A stretch of 64,000 nt of DNA from Ferrovibrio sp. (GTDB lineage Bacteria > Pseudomonadota > Alphaproteobacteria > Ferrovibrionales > Ferrovibrionaceae). Every line of letters begins with the position of its first letter. The stretch's first letter is position 1. The stretch is from NCBI RefSeq assembly GCF_017994015.1, contig NZ_JAGOLP010000002.1:124001-188000 (forward strand). Direction: 5' to 3'. The translations under genes and the position numbers were made by a program. Of the stretch, positions 16,947 through 26,179 are shown piece by piece. The notes under the pieces were generated by a model. The model saw only the letters and a program-made list of their open reading frames with translations, was not told where the DNA came from and searched no databases.

Positions 16947-17626
16947 TGTGTCATTGCCTTGGCGGTTGTGCGGATGGCGGCGATGCGGCGTTCACGGCTT
17001 TGTGCCGGCGTGTTGCCGCCGCCTGCCGGCGCAGCCACAACATACAGCCGGCGCAGCAGATCGGCTTGCGGATAGGGTCGTTGCTCCAGGCCAAGCCGGC
17101 CGCGTGCATCGGCCTGGCAGACCAGCAAAAGCTTTTCCAGCCGGGCTTCGTCCTGCCAGTCATGGCTTAATGCTGCCAGCAGATCGTGCACGGTGGCCGG
17201 GCGCAATTCAGCCGCCTTGTGCACCAGCAGATGCCAGCGGCAGGCCGCCAGTGCCAGGTCGGTCCAGTCTGCCGGCAGGTTGAGCCGGGCGCCCAGCGCG
17301 CTAATCGGCGCCAGGCCGCTTTCCTCATGGCCGAGATGGCGCGGCCATTCAGCCGGCGGGGTGAGGGCCTTGCCCAGATCATGCACCAGGGCGGCATAAC
17401 GCAGGGCCGGGTCGGCGCTCAGGCCGCAGGCCTGGCGCAGCACCAGCAGGCTATGCCGGCCGGTATCAATCTCGGGATGATGCAGCGGGTTTTGCGGCAC
17501 GCCGAACAACGCCGCAATTTCGGGCAGGTCGCGCGCCAGCCGGCCGCTGCTCTGCCAGTCAGACAGGATGCCCCAGGGCGCCGGCCCGCCCAGCAGGCTG
17601 CGCAATTCGGTGGCGACCTGATTCAT
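16943..17626 (-). CDS. Stand-alone HD domain protein, CCA-enzyme C-terminal type
   Basis: 227 residues. The whole protein resembles the C-terminal HD domain of type I CCA-adding enzymes: HPEIDTGRHSLLVLRQAC, then RYAALVHDLGKALTPPAEWPRHLGHEESG with the HD pair in VHDLGK (about residue 80), and CQADARGRLGLEQRPYPQADLLRR. The usual N-terminal nucleotidyltransferase domain of Cca is absent; instead a separate RlaP-like NTase follows with a 4-bp overlap. In Cca this domain hydrolyses 2',3'-cyclic phosphate and 2'-nucleotides, suggesting end-trimming of damaged RNA. Orphan status is seen; the role is inferred. Confidence 0.82.
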   Translation of the reverse strand: MNQVATELRSLLGGPAPWGILSDWQSSGRLARDLPEIAALFGVPQNPLHHPEIDTGRHSLLVLRQACGLSADPALRYAALVHDLGKALTPPAEWPRHLGHEESGLAPISALGARLNLPADWTDLALAACRWHLLVHKAAELRPATVHDLLAALSHDWQDEARLEKLLLVCQADARGRLGLEQRPYPQADLLRRLYVVAAPAGGGNTPAQSRERRIAAIRTTAKAMTQ

Positions 17627-18048
17627 CTGCTATTGCACCCCCGTCCCTGCCCGATTGACCCGATCATTGACCAAAGCGGGTTTTTTGTCACATCCCGCCA
17701 GGCTTGTGGAGCATCGGCGGTCAGCCAGCCGACATTGTATTGGCCGACTCCAAGACAGGCAGCGCCAAACAATCGCCATAATGCAGCCTATTTAGTGAGC
17801 AATTGGGCAGAAGATGCTGTATAATTATGCATCATATATAGGCGGTGGATAAAAAGCCGGCGCGATTCGCTGTGGATTCGCCCACGAATCGATATGGAAT
17901 CCCGATTTGTTGCACCGCAGAGCAGTGGCACGGTTCTTGTAAACCCATATTCCGAGGCGCGCACCAGGGTGGGTCAGCCGGTCCGGACAAAGTGCGACGG
18001 GCGGCGATCGGCAGGTGGTGCGGGTCACCAAGCAGGAGGTTATCGACA
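17627..18048. other. Intergenic region upstream of amtB
   Basis: About 420 bp without a convincing gene. It has a perfect TATAAT at 17820-17825 without a good -35 box, a sigma-54-like element at 17926-17941, and a strong AGGAGG just before the amtB start. An open frame from 17845 runs in-frame into amtB but lacks conservation features and passes through these control elements, so it is not used as the start. The left part holds the divergent promoter for the HD-domain gene. Confidence 0.55.
17926..17941 (+). promoter_or_regulatory. Possible sigma-54 promoter of amtB
   Basis: TGGCACGGTTCTTGTA resembles the sigma-54 consensus TGGCAC-N5-TTGCA: GG at the -24 position is correct, but the -12 GC is GT. 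Position, about 110 bp before the amtB ATG, and the nitrogen role of amtB make NtrC/RpoN control plausible. Confidence 0.4.
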
Positions 18049-19404
18049 ATGCCACGTCTTTCCGTTTCGGCGATGCCCGCCGTTTCCCAGACTTACGGCC
18101 GCCAACTCGGCTGGCTGATGCTTGCGCTGGCAGCAATGCTGGCGCTGTTGCCGTTCCATGCCTTCGCCGCCGATGAAGCGCCGAAGTTTGATACCGGCGA
18201 CACCGCCTGGATGCTCACCTCCACCGTGCTGGTGCTGATGATGACCATCCCGGGCCTGGCCCTGTTCTACGGCGGCATGGTCCGCAAGATGAACGTGCTC
18301 ACCATCATGATGCAGTCCTTCGCCATCACCTGCCTGGTGACGGTGCTGTGGATGATCATCGGCTACAGCCTGGCCTTCTCGCCGGGCAACGCGATCATCG
18401 GCGGCTTCGGCAACCTGTTCCTGTCCGGCATTGCCATCGACAGCGTGAACGATCTGGCCAAGACCATCCCGGAATCGGTGTTCCTGACCTTCCAGCTCAC
18501 CTTCGCCATCATCACCCCGGCGCTGATCACCGGCGCCTTTGCCGACCGCATGAAATTCTCGGCCATGCTGTGGTTCATCGGCCTGTGGCTGATCTTCGTC
18601 TATGCGCCGGTGGCCCATATGGTGTGGGGCGGCGGTCTGATGGGCGAGATGGGCGTGCTCGACTTTGCCGGCGGCACCGTGGTGCATATCAATGCCGGTA
18701 TCGCCGGCCTGGTGGCCTGCATCGTCATCGGCAAGCGCATGGGCTATGGCAAGTCCAGCCATGCGCCGCATAACCTGACGCTGTCGATCATCGGCGCCAG
18801 CCTGCTGTGGGTCGGCTGGTTCGGCTTCAATGCCGGCTCTGCCGCCGGTGCCAATGTCAATGCCGGCATGGCCATGCTGGTGACCCAGATCGCCACCGCC
18901 GCTGCGGCCCTGGCCTGGATGTTTGCCGAGTGGATTGCCCGTGGCAAGCCCAGCGTGCTCGGCATCATCTCCGGCGCCGTTGCCGGCCTGGTTGCCATCA
19001 CCCCGGCTGCCGGTTTTGTCGATCCGATGGGTTCGCTCATCATCGGCCTGATCTCCGGCGTGGTCTGCTTTGTCTCTGCCACCAGCATCAAGAATGCGCT
19101 TGGTTATGACGACAGCCTGGATGCCTTCGGTGTCCATGGTGTTGGCGGCATCGTCGGCGCCATCCTCACCGGTGTGTTCGCCAAGGCGGCGATTGCCGGC
19201 AAGGATGCCCCGCTCGGCCTGCTGGACGGCAATGGCGGCCAGGTGCTGACCCAGATCTACGGTGTGCTGATCACCATCGTGTTCACCGCTGTGGTCACCC
19301 TGATCATCCTCAAGATCGTTGACTGGACCATCGGTCTGCGTGTCGACGAGGCCACCGAACGTGACGGCCTCGATCTCAATCTGCACGGCGAGACGGTGCA
19401 GTAA
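18049..19404 (+). CDS. amtB: Ammonium transporter AmtB
   Basis: 451 residues. A cleavable signal (LGWLMLALAAMLALLPFHAFAADE) precedes 11 predicted membrane segments. FDTGDTAWMLTSTVLVLMM and PGLALFYGGMVRKMNVL are the Amt N-terminal signature; DFAGGTVVHINAGIAGL carries the first pore histidine and DAFGVHGVGGIVGAILTGVF the second. It imports ammonium across the inner membrane. The ATG at 18049 is preceded by AGGAGG at 18034-18039. No glnK/PII gene is adjacent, which is unusual. A terminator follows at 19418-19470. Confidence 0.97.
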   Translation: MPRLSVSAMPAVSQTYGRQLGWLMLALAAMLALLPFHAFAADEAPKFDTGDTAWMLTSTVLVLMMTIPGLALFYGGMVRKMNVLTIMMQSFAITCLVTVLWMIIGYSLAFSPGNAIIGGFGNLFLSGIAIDSVNDLAKTIPESVFLTFQLTFAIITPALITGAFADRMKFSAMLWFIGLWLIFVYAPVAHMVWGGGLMGEMGVLDFAGGTVVHINAGIAGLVACIVIGKRMGYGKSSHAPHNLTLSIIGASLLWVGWFGFNAGSAAGANVNAGMAMLVTQIATAAAALAWMFAEWIARGKPSVLGIISGAVAGLVAITPAAGFVDPMGSLIIGLISGVVCFVSATSIKNALGYDDSLDAFGVHGVGGIVGAILTGVFAKAAIAGKDAPLGLLDGNGGQVLTQIYGVLITIVFTAVVTLIILKIVDWTIGLRVDEATERDGLDLNLHGETVQ

Positions 19405-19417
19405 GACGCGCATACTT

Positions 19418-19470
19418 GCAGCCCGGGCCGACACACCCACCCGTTTGCCCGGGCTGCATCTTTTCTCTTC
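19418..19470 (+). terminator. Rho-independent terminator after amtB
   Basis: Perfect 11-bp arms GCAGCCCGGGC (19418-19428) and GCCCGGGCTGC (19447-19457) with an 18-nt loop, followed by the T-rich ATCTTTTCTCTT. It ends the amtB transcript before the ATP-grasp gene. Confidence 0.85.
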
Positions 19471-19554
19471 CCGCCGCCTAGCCAATCCCCTACTCTCAGT
19501 GTGTGATTACCAGTCATAGTCGAATTGCAGAGCAAAGATCTTCAGGGGAATGCG

Positions 19555-21096
19555 ATGCCCGCCTTCGATGAAATGACCGACGCCGCGGGTGGCGTGCGCC
19601 TTCCCTACCAGGGTTATGCCAAGTGGCTGAAAAACGCCCCGGCGGACATGCCGGCGAAGCGCCGCCACGAAGCCGACACGCTGTTCCGCCGCCTCGGCAT
19701 CACCTTCGCCGTTTATGGCGAGGGCGGCGACACCGAACGCCTGATCCCCTTTGATATTGTGCCGCGTATCCTGGCCGCCTCGGAATGGGCGCGCCTCAAG
19801 CGTGGCCTGGAGCAGCGGGTCAAGGCATTGAATGCCTTCCTGCACGATATCTACCATGACCAGGAGATCATCCGCGGCGGCAAGATTCCGGCCGACCTGA
19901 TCCTGGGCAATGAGCAATTCACCACCGCCATGGCCGGCTTCCGCGTGCCACATGGCATCTACACCCATATCGCCGGCATCGATGTGGTGCGCACGGCCGA
20001 GAATGATTTTTTTGTGCTGGAGGATAATGCCCGCACGCCCAGCGGGGTCAGCTACATGCTGGAAAACCGCGAAGCCATGATGCGGCTATTCCCGGATCTA
20101 TTCGGCCAGGTGCGGGTGGCGCCGGTTGGCCATTATGCCGATGCCTTGCTGCAAACCCTGCGCGAGGCAGCGCCGCCGAACTGCAATGAAGAACCCACCG
20201 TCGCGCTGCTGACACCGGGCGTCTACAACTCGGCCTATTTTGAGCATGTTTTCCTGGCCGAGCAGATGGGCATCGAGCTGGTGGAAGGCTCCGACCTGGT
20301 GGTGAAGGATCGCATCGTCTACATGCGCATGGTCGGCGGGCTGAAGCGGGTGGATGTGATCTACCGCCGGCTGGATGATGCCTTCCTCGACCCGCAGGCT
20401 TTCCGCAAGGATTCGATGATCGGCGTGCCGGGCCTGTTCGCCGCCTACAAGGCCGGCAATATCACCATCACCAACGCAGTCGGCACCGGCGTGGCGGATG
20501 ACAAGTCGGTCTATCCCTATGTGCCCGACATGGTGCGGTTCTATCTCGGCGAAGAACCTTTGCTGGCCAATGTGCCCACCCATATCCTGCGCCGGCCGGA
20601 TGATCTGAAATATACCCTGGAGCATCTGGCGGAGCTGGTGGTGAAGGAAGTGCATGGCTCGGGCGGCTACGGCATGCTGGTCGGGCCGCGTGCCAGCAAG
20701 GCCGAGATCGAGGCTTTCCGCGCCAAGATCATCGCCAAGCCGGAAGCCTATATCGCGCAGCCGACTTTGGCACTTTCCACCTGCCCCACCTTTGTTGAGC
20801 AGGGCCTGGCGCCGCGCCATGTTGACCTGCGGCCCTTTGTGCTCTCAGGCAACACCACCCGCATCGTGCCGGGCGGCCTCACCCGCGTGGCCCTGCGCGA
20901 AGGCTCGCTGGTGGTGAATTCCAGCCAGGGCGGCGGCACCAAGGATACCTGGGTGCTGGAACCCTTGCCCGGCGAAAAGATGCCGGAAGAGGATATGGCC
21001 GAGGGCCAGAGCCAGTCGCAGAGCCAGTCGCAATCCCAGAGTCAGTCACAGAGTCAGTCCCAGGCGGGCCAGTCGCAGTCGGCGGGAGGCGCCTGA
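19555..21096 (+). CDS. Circularly permuted ATP-grasp protein (DUF404/DUF407 type)
   Basis: 513 residues. The core, GYAKWLKNAPADM, AFLHDIYHDQEIIRGGKIP, NDFFVLEDNARTPSGVSYMLENR, VVKEVHGSGGYGMLVGPRAS and FVLSGNTTRIVPGGLTRVA, matches the circularly permuted ATP-grasp family that travels with alpha-E proteins, transglutaminases and Anbu; it is thought to make an amide bond on an unknown peptide. Start ATG at 19555 follows a GGGG-rich RBS. The last 30 residues are an odd Gln-Ser dipeptide repeat (about ten QS units) in place of an ordered end. The alpha-E gene follows after one base. Confidence 0.9.
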   Translation: MPAFDEMTDAAGGVRLPYQGYAKWLKNAPADMPAKRRHEADTLFRRLGITFAVYGEGGDTERLIPFDIVPRILAASEWARLKRGLEQRVKALNAFLHDIYHDQEIIRGGKIPADLILGNEQFTTAMAGFRVPHGIYTHIAGIDVVRTAENDFFVLEDNARTPSGVSYMLENREAMMRLFPDLFGQVRVAPVGHYADALLQTLREAAPPNCNEEPTVALLTPGVYNSAYFEHVFLAEQMGIELVEGSDLVVKDRIVYMRMVGGLKRVDVIYRRLDDAFLDPQAFRKDSMIGVPGLFAAYKAGNITITNAVGTGVADDKSVYPYVPDMVRFYLGEEPLLANVPTHILRRPDDLKYTLEHLAELVVKEVHGSGGYGMLVGPRASKAEIEAFRAKIIAKPEAYIAQPTLALSTCPTFVEQGLAPRHVDLRPFVLSGNTTRIVPGGLTRVALREGSLVVNSSQGGGTKDTWVLEPLPGEKMPEEDMAEGQSQSQSQSQSQSQSQSQSQAGQSQSAGGA

Positions 21097-21097
21097 A

Positions 21098-22039
21098 ATG
21101 CTCAGCCGCGCCGCCGATAATCTCTACTGGATGATGCGTTATGTGGAACGCGCCGAGAATATGGCGCGCATGCTGGATGTGACACATCGCATGTCGCTGA
21201 TGGGTGCCGATACCGGCATGAATCAGTGGGATGCAGCCTTGATCATTGCCGGCGCCGACAAGCCGTTTGCGCTGCGCGGCGGCAGCGCCACGCCGCGCTC
21301 GGTGATCGATTTCCTCGCCTTCGCGCCGGATAATCCCTCCTCCATCGCCGCCTGCCTCAAGGGCGCGCGCGAAAATGCCCGCGCCATGCGGGCGCAGATC
21401 ACCAACGAAGCCTGGGAAAGCATCAACGCCGCCTGGCTGGAAATGCGCACCCTGACGCTCGACAAGGTGGAAGCCGATGGCCTGCGCGGCTTTTTTGATT
21501 GGGTGCGGGATCGCTCGCATCTGTTTCGCGGTGTGGCGGAAGGCACCATGCAGCGTGGCGATGCCTATCGTTTCATGCGGCTTGGCACGCTGATTGAACG
21601 CGCCGATTCCACCGCGCGCATCCTGGATGTGAAATACCATATCCTGCTGCCCAGCCCGCGCGATGTTGGCGGCGCCGTGGATTATTATCAATGGGGCGCG
21701 CTGTTGCGCTCGGTCTCGTCCTTCCGCATCTACCGGCAGATCTACCGCGACAGCATCACGCCGCTGCGCGTGGCGGAATTGCTGATCCTGCGTGATGACA
21801 TGCCGCGCAGCCTGCATAACTGCTTCGCCGAGATTGTCGAGATCATGCAGCATCTGCGCCAGCATTACCGGCGCGACTATGAATCAGTGCGGCTGGCTGA
21901 GCGCCTGTTGATGAAGCTGCGTTATGGCAGTATCGACGAGATCGTGGCCAAGGGCCTGCACGAATATCTCACCGAGGCGATCGACCAGAATATCGAACTG
22001 GGCAGCATGATCGCGCAGGATTTTATGCATTCGACGTGA
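21098..22039 (+). CDS. Alpha-E domain protein (DUF403)
   Basis: 313 residues, nearly all helical: MLSRAADNLYWMMRYVERAENMARMLDVT at the start and a helix-rich C-terminus (LLILRDDMPRSLHNCFAEIVE) are the alpha-E signature. It is the constant companion of the circularly permuted ATP-grasp protein, and together they form part of an uncharacterised peptide-modifying system. It begins one base after the ATP-grasp stop. The next member of the usual set, a transglutaminase-like protease, is absent; Anbu is 3.3 kb further on. Confidence 0.92.
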   Translation: MLSRAADNLYWMMRYVERAENMARMLDVTHRMSLMGADTGMNQWDAALIIAGADKPFALRGGSATPRSVIDFLAFAPDNPSSIAACLKGARENARAMRAQITNEAWESINAAWLEMRTLTLDKVEADGLRGFFDWVRDRSHLFRGVAEGTMQRGDAYRFMRLGTLIERADSTARILDVKYHILLPSPRDVGGAVDYYQWGALLRSVSSFRIYRQIYRDSITPLRVAELLILRDDMPRSLHNCFAEIVEIMQHLRQHYRRDYESVRLAERLLMKLRYGSIDEIVAKGLHEYLTEAIDQNIELGSMIAQDFMHST

Positions 22040-22086
22040 GGGCTGGGCGCCCCAGCCCCTACATCCCCCGCACCGCCCAGAAAGTC

Positions 22087-22178
22087 GTCATGCCCGCGAA
22101 AGCGGGCATCCCGTTTCACAAAAATACGGCTGAATTCCTGTGAAAATGGGATGCCCGGGTCTTCGCCCGGGCATGACG
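22087..22178. repeat. Head-to-head REP pair
   Basis: Two palindromes in opposite orientation: GTCATGCCCGC...GCGGGCATCCC (22087-22112) and GGGATGCCCGGG...CCCGGGCATGAC (22148-22175). The spacer between them carries TTTCACA and TGTGAAA, so the whole unit can form a longer nested cruciform. It separates the alpha-E gene from the convergent chemoreceptor gene. Confidence 0.7.
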
Positions 22179-22202
22179 ATGGTGACGGTGATGGCATCAC
22201 GC

Positions 22203-25127
22203 CTAATTGCGGAAATGCTGCGCAATGCGGTTCTGTGTTGCCGCATCGGCCTGGTAACGCACCGCCACCATGCCGTCTTCCACTCGCACCACTTTGGCCG
22301 CGGCATCGAAGCTGATGCCGATGCTTTTGATTTCGGCGCGCAGGCGCAGGTCATCGCCCAGGCGCGGCGCCGGCTCCATGCGGCCGAAGAGCAGACCATA
22401 CTGGCTCCAGTTTTCGGCGCGATAGGTTTTGCCATTCACGGTCACGCTGTCATTGGCGCCACAATCAAAGCGGCTGTCGCGGCGACGTTCGGCCAGGCTG
22501 GCGCCGCTGCGGTCGAAGAAGGCAACCAAGCCGGCCAGTTCCTTGGCCTGGAAAGCCAGATTCTGGGTGGCGGCGCTGGTTTCTTCCACCAGCGCGCCGT
22601 TGCGCTGGGTCATCTCATCCATATTGGCGATGGCGGTGTTGATCTCCTGCATGGCACGGGCCTGCTCGCCGCTGGCGGCAGCGATTTCCGCCACCAGGTC
22701 GCTGGCCTGCTTGATCGCGGTGACAATATCCTCCAAGGCGCGCCCGGTCTGGCTCACCAGGTCCACGCCAACTTTAACCTGGGCGTTGGAGCTTGAGATC
22801 AGGCCCTTGATGTCCTTGGACGCATCGGCGGAACGCTGCGCCAGGCTGCGCACTTCCTGCGCCACCACGGCAAAGCCCTTGCCGGCCTCGCCGGCGCGCG
22901 CCGCTTCCACGGAAGCATTCAATGCCAGCAGGTTGGTCTGGAAGGCAATCTCGTCGATCAGGCCAATGATGTCGCTGATACGCTGCGCGCCGGCCTCGAT
23001 CTCGCCCATTGCCTGCACCGCCTGCTGCACCACCCTGCCGCCCTTGGCAGCGGTGTCGCGTGCCGTGGCGGCGCGGTGATTGGCGGCCTGGGCATTCTCG
23101 GCCGTTTGCCGCACGGTTTCGGTCACCTGCTGCATCGCCGCCGCCGATTGCTCCAGCGTCGCCGCCTGGCTTTCGGTGCGATGCGCCAGATCCTGGGTGC
23201 CGGTGGCGATCTCGTCGGCCGAGTTGTTGACATTGCCGGCGGTGACGCCGATCTGCCCGGTGATCTCGCTCAGCTTGTCGATGGTGGCGTTGCAATTTTC
23301 CTGCAAACGCTGCAACTGGCCGTCATAGCTGCCGCTCATGCGCTTGTTAAGCTGGCCATGCGCCAGCGCATCCAGCACGCCATCCAGTTCGTTCACCGCC
23401 TTGGCCATGGTATCCACCACGCCATTGATGCCGGCGGCCACATCGCGCAGGAAGCCGCTTTTGCCTTCCAGCGCCACGCGCTGGCTGAAATCGCCATGCT
23501 TGGCGGCATCCACCAGGCTTGCCACCTCGCCCTGCACCAACACCTGGCCGGTCACGTCGCGCCATTCCATGGCCGCACCCAGCCGCTTGCCGGTGGCATC
23601 AAATACCGGCACCACGGTGAGGTCGAAGGTCATGCCGCCCAGCTTCAATGCGGTGAAATACGGCACCTGCAATTCAGCCAGCAGCCGCTGCTGATGCGCC
23701 GGATTCTTGTGGAAGCTGTCGATATTGCTGCCCACCAGCTTGCTGGCGTCAAAATGCGGCAGGTCGGCACGAATGGCGGCCTGCTTGGCGCCAAAGGTCT
23801 CCTGGGCGGCGCGGTTGATGAAAAAGATGCGCCGCTCGGTATCCACCAGCATCACCGGATTGGCCATGCTGTTCAGGGTTTCGCGGGTTTGCAGGCCGGT
23901 GACGATGCGGTCGCGCACCACCAGCAGGCCACGCAAGGCGGTGCCGATTTCGTCCTGGCGCTCGCTGCCCTGGGTGTTGATCTCCACCTTGCCGTCAGAC
24001 AGGTCGGTCATGCCCTGCACCAGGCGCAGGATCGGGCGGGCAAAGGCGGCGCCATAGGGCAGGCCGATGATGATTGCCGCGATCAACGCAACAACCAGCA
24101 CTGCCAGCACTTCAAGCTCAACCTCGTTCAGGGTCTCAAAAACCTGGGCCGATGGCACACGCACCAGCACCGACCATTCCAGGCCGGGATAGCCATAGGC
24201 GCCGACGCTGTGGAAATAGCCGGTCACCTGCCTGATGCCGCTGCGGGAATTGACGCCTTCCATGCCGCCGGAGCGTTTCGCCACCGCCTCGCGCGCCGCA
24301 AGTACACCGCTCTCGGCCAGATTAAGCCGTCCGATTGCAGACCAGTCGCGGTTATACTTGCCGCCCACCAGCTTGCCGTCATCATAATCCACCAGCAACA
24401 CGCCCTTGGGATCAAGCACCGAGATCAGCGCATGATCCATGCCGCCGATCTCAAATTGTTTATGCGCGGCTTCGGCGATGTCCTCCACCAGTTCCATGGC
24501 GGCAAAATTGGCCCATACCGCCACGGTCTTGCCGGCTTCGTCCTGCACCGGCGCGGCAAAGATCATGGCAAAATCACTGCCGGCATAAAGCCCGGTCAGT
24601 TCGGCATGGCGCATCGGCTGCTCCACCACGCTGCCGGTAAAGCCGTCACGGCCCTGGAGGAAACGCCCGGCCAGCACCGCTTTGAGCCAGCCGGCATCGG
24701 CATAGCTGCGCTGGTAAAGCGCGGCGGTATCCAGCGGTTTGCCGAGGGCGTCCTTGCTGTTCACTGCCAGCACGCGGCCTTCCGGCGAAACCAGCAGCAT
24801 CAGCTTGTAGATGCCGTAATTCGCCATGTAGCGGTCCATCGACTGCACCAGCGCATTGTCCTTGGCGCCCGGGCGGCCCCAATTCGCCGGGTCGAGCGCG
24901 GCGCTGTTATAGCCAAAAGCCTGCACATCGCCGTAGCGTTCAAACAGGTTGCGGTCGATCAGGTCGGATACCGTGATCGCCATTGCCGCCAGCCGGTCGA
25001 TGCCGTCCTTGCGGAATTTTTCCACCTGGTAGAACAGGATGCCGCCCAGCAGCAGCAAGGGGATCACGGCAAAGGCCACCAGGGTGGCAACGATCTTGCC
25101 CCGGATACCCAGTTTCAGCTTTGACAT
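22203..25127 (-). CDS. Methyl-accepting chemotaxis protein with PAS and C-terminal PilZ-like domain
   Basis: 974 residues. N-terminal membrane segment ([21 protein letters not shown]), a large periplasmic dCache-like sensor (about 35-335), a second membrane segment ([20 protein letters not shown]), a HAMP, a PAS-like domain ([21 protein letters not shown]), a second HAMP-like part, then the signalling tip with [22 protein letters not shown]. After the coiled coil comes a PilZ-like domain starting RRRDSRFDC with RxxxR, possibly binding cyclic-di-GMP, though the usual (D/N)xSxxG is only partly kept (NWSQYG). Start is ATG 25127. It interrupts the ATP-grasp/alpha-E/Anbu set on the other strand. 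Confidence 0.9.
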   Translation of the reverse strand: MSKLKLGIRGKIVATLVAFAVIPLLLLGGILFYQVEKFRKDGIDRLAAMAITVSDLIDRNLFERYGDVQAFGYNSAALDPANWGRPGAKDNALVQSMDRYMANYGIYKLMLLVSPEGRVLAVNSKDALGKPLDTAALYQRSYADAGWLKAVLAGRFLQGRDGFTGSVVEQPMRHAELTGLYAGSDFAMIFAAPVQDEAGKTVAVWANFAAMELVEDIAEAAHKQFEIGGMDHALISVLDPKGVLLVDYDDGKLVGGKYNRDWSAIGRLNLAESGVLAAREAVAKRSGGMEGVNSRSGIRQVTGYFHSVGAYGYPGLEWSVLVRVPSAQVFETLNEVELEVLAVLVVALIAAIIIGLPYGAAFARPILRLVQGMTDLSDGKVEINTQGSERQDEIGTALRGLLVVRDRIVTGLQTRETLNSMANPVMLVDTERRIFFINRAAQETFGAKQAAIRADLPHFDASKLVGSNIDSFHKNPAHQQRLLAELQVPYFTALKLGGMTFDLTVVPVFDATGKRLGAAMEWRDVTGQVLVQGEVASLVDAAKHGDFSQRVALEGKSGFLRDVAAGINGVVDTMAKAVNELDGVLDALAHGQLNKRMSGSYDGQLQRLQENCNATIDKLSEITGQIGVTAGNVNNSADEIATGTQDLAHRTESQAATLEQSAAAMQQVTETVRQTAENAQAANHRAATARDTAAKGGRVVQQAVQAMGEIEAGAQRISDIIGLIDEIAFQTNLLALNASVEAARAGEAGKGFAVVAQEVRSLAQRSADASKDIKGLISSSNAQVKVGVDLVSQTGRALEDIVTAIKQASDLVAEIAAASGEQARAMQEINTAIANMDEMTQRNGALVEETSAATQNLAFQAKELAGLVAFFDRSGASLAERRRDSRFDCGANDSVTVNGKTYRAENWSQYGLLFGRMEPAPRLGDDLRLRAEIKSIGISFDAAAKVVRVEDGMVAVRYQADAATQNRIAQHFRN

Positions 25128-25372
25128 GGTCAACTCCCGGCAGAAATGAAGGCTGCCGGCATGTCAAGCCGGCAACGTGCAGTGGTGATTGGGTTCTCCA
25201 CTGCAAGATGCCAACGGAAGGGGCGCTTTTCATATGATTTTCAGGTAAGACGCGGCCCTGTTAGCGAGAATTAACAAGCCATGGCAGCATCTTGCGCTGG
25301 CGCCGGGGCTTCAAGCCGGCATCCGGCTGCGGCTATACTCATAACCATGTCACCAGCCGGGATTGCCGTTTC

Positions 25373-26110
25373 ATGACCTATTGCGTTGGCCTCAACCTTC
25401 AGGACGGGCTGGTTATGCTGGCCGATAGCCGCACCAATGCCGGCGTCGACAGCATTGCCACTTTCGGCAAGATGCATCTCTGGCAGCAGCCCGGCGAGCG
25501 GGTGCTCAGCCTGTGCACCGCCGGCAACCTGTCTCTGAGCCAGTCGGTGGTGTCGCTGCTCAATGGCGGCTTTGTCGATCATGAGGGCCGCGAGCATGAT
25601 CTGCTCAAGGCCGGCCGTATGTTCGAGGCTGCCGGCATTGTCGGCGCCGCGATCCGCGAAGTGGCGCGGCGCGATGGCGAGGCGCTCAAGCAGCAGGGCA
25701 TTGAGCCCAATCTTTCCATGCTGCTCGGCGGCCAGATCCTGGGCCGGCCGCCGCAGCTTTACATGCTCTATTATGCCGGCAATTTCATCCGCGCCACCCA
25801 GGACACGCCGTTTTTGCAGATCGGCGAGGCGAAATACGGCAAGCCGATCCTGGATCGGGTGATCCGGCCCAATACCTCGCTGTTGCAGGCGGCGAAATGT
25901 GCGCTGATCTCGATGGATTCCACCCTGCGCTCGAATATCTCGGTGGGGCTGCCGCTCGATCTGCTGATCCTGCGCAAGGATGAATTCAAGCCGGCGCTGC
26001 ATCGCCGCATCGATGCCGATGATCCGTATTTCAACGATATCCGGGTGCGCTGGAGCGAGGGCTTGCGCTCGGTCTTCGCCACCGTGCCAGACCCTGATTG
26101 GGGGTTGTGA
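25373..26110 (+). CDS. Anbu proteasome-like peptidase
   Basis: 245 residues beginning MTYCVGLNLQDGLVMLADSRTNAG: Thr2 becomes the N-terminal nucleophile after Met removal, with Asp18 and Ser19 in the proteasome beta-subunit motif LADSRT. The fold continues through LSLCTAGNLSLSQSVVSLL and MLLGGQILGRPPQLYMLY. This is the ancestral beta-subunit (Anbu) family of self-assembling proteasome homologues, whose substrate is unknown. The ATG at 25373 is chosen because it exposes the catalytic Thr. Anbu normally belongs with the ATP-grasp/alpha-E genes, here located at 19.5-22 kb. Confidence 0.93.
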   Translation: MTYCVGLNLQDGLVMLADSRTNAGVDSIATFGKMHLWQQPGERVLSLCTAGNLSLSQSVVSLLNGGFVDHEGREHDLLKAGRMFEAAGIVGAAIREVARRDGEALKQQGIEPNLSMLLGGQILGRPPQLYMLYYAGNFIRATQDTPFLQIGEAKYGKPILDRVIRPNTSLLQAAKCALISMDSTLRSNISVGLPLDLLILRKDEFKPALHRRIDADDPYFNDIRVRWSEGLRSVFATVPDPDWGL

Positions 26111-26122
26111 GCCGCGCAAAGA

Positions 26123-26165
26123 AAAACCGCCCGGTCGCCAGCGCGCCCGGGCGGTTTTGTTTTTG
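26123..26165. terminator. Bidirectional rho-independent terminator
   Basis: Arms AAAACCGCCCGG (26123-26134) and CCGGGCGGTTTT (26147-26158) pair perfectly and are followed by GTTTTTG. A-rich sequence to the left gives U-runs on both strands, so it can end both the Anbu gene and the convergent lipoprotein gene. Confidence 0.82.
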
Positions 26166-26179
26166 TCACCGCCGGGCGG

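Noticed and set aside
17845..18048. Long N-terminal extension of amtB
   Set aside because: A perfect AGGAGG and signal peptide start at 18049; the extension would run over the promoter region.
18040..19485. Minus-strand frame opposite amtB
   Set aside because: His/Gln/Asp-rich shadow without homology; it crosses the amtB terminator.
20990..21093. Possible CRISPR or satellite repeat at the end of the ATP-grasp gene
   Set aside because: The short CAG/AGC-type units are coding for the QS tail; no spacer-repeat structure and no cas genes anywhere.
23076..25124. Plus-strand open frame of 682 residues opposite the chemoreceptor
   Set aside because: Shadow of the MCP coding frame; no recognisable domains.
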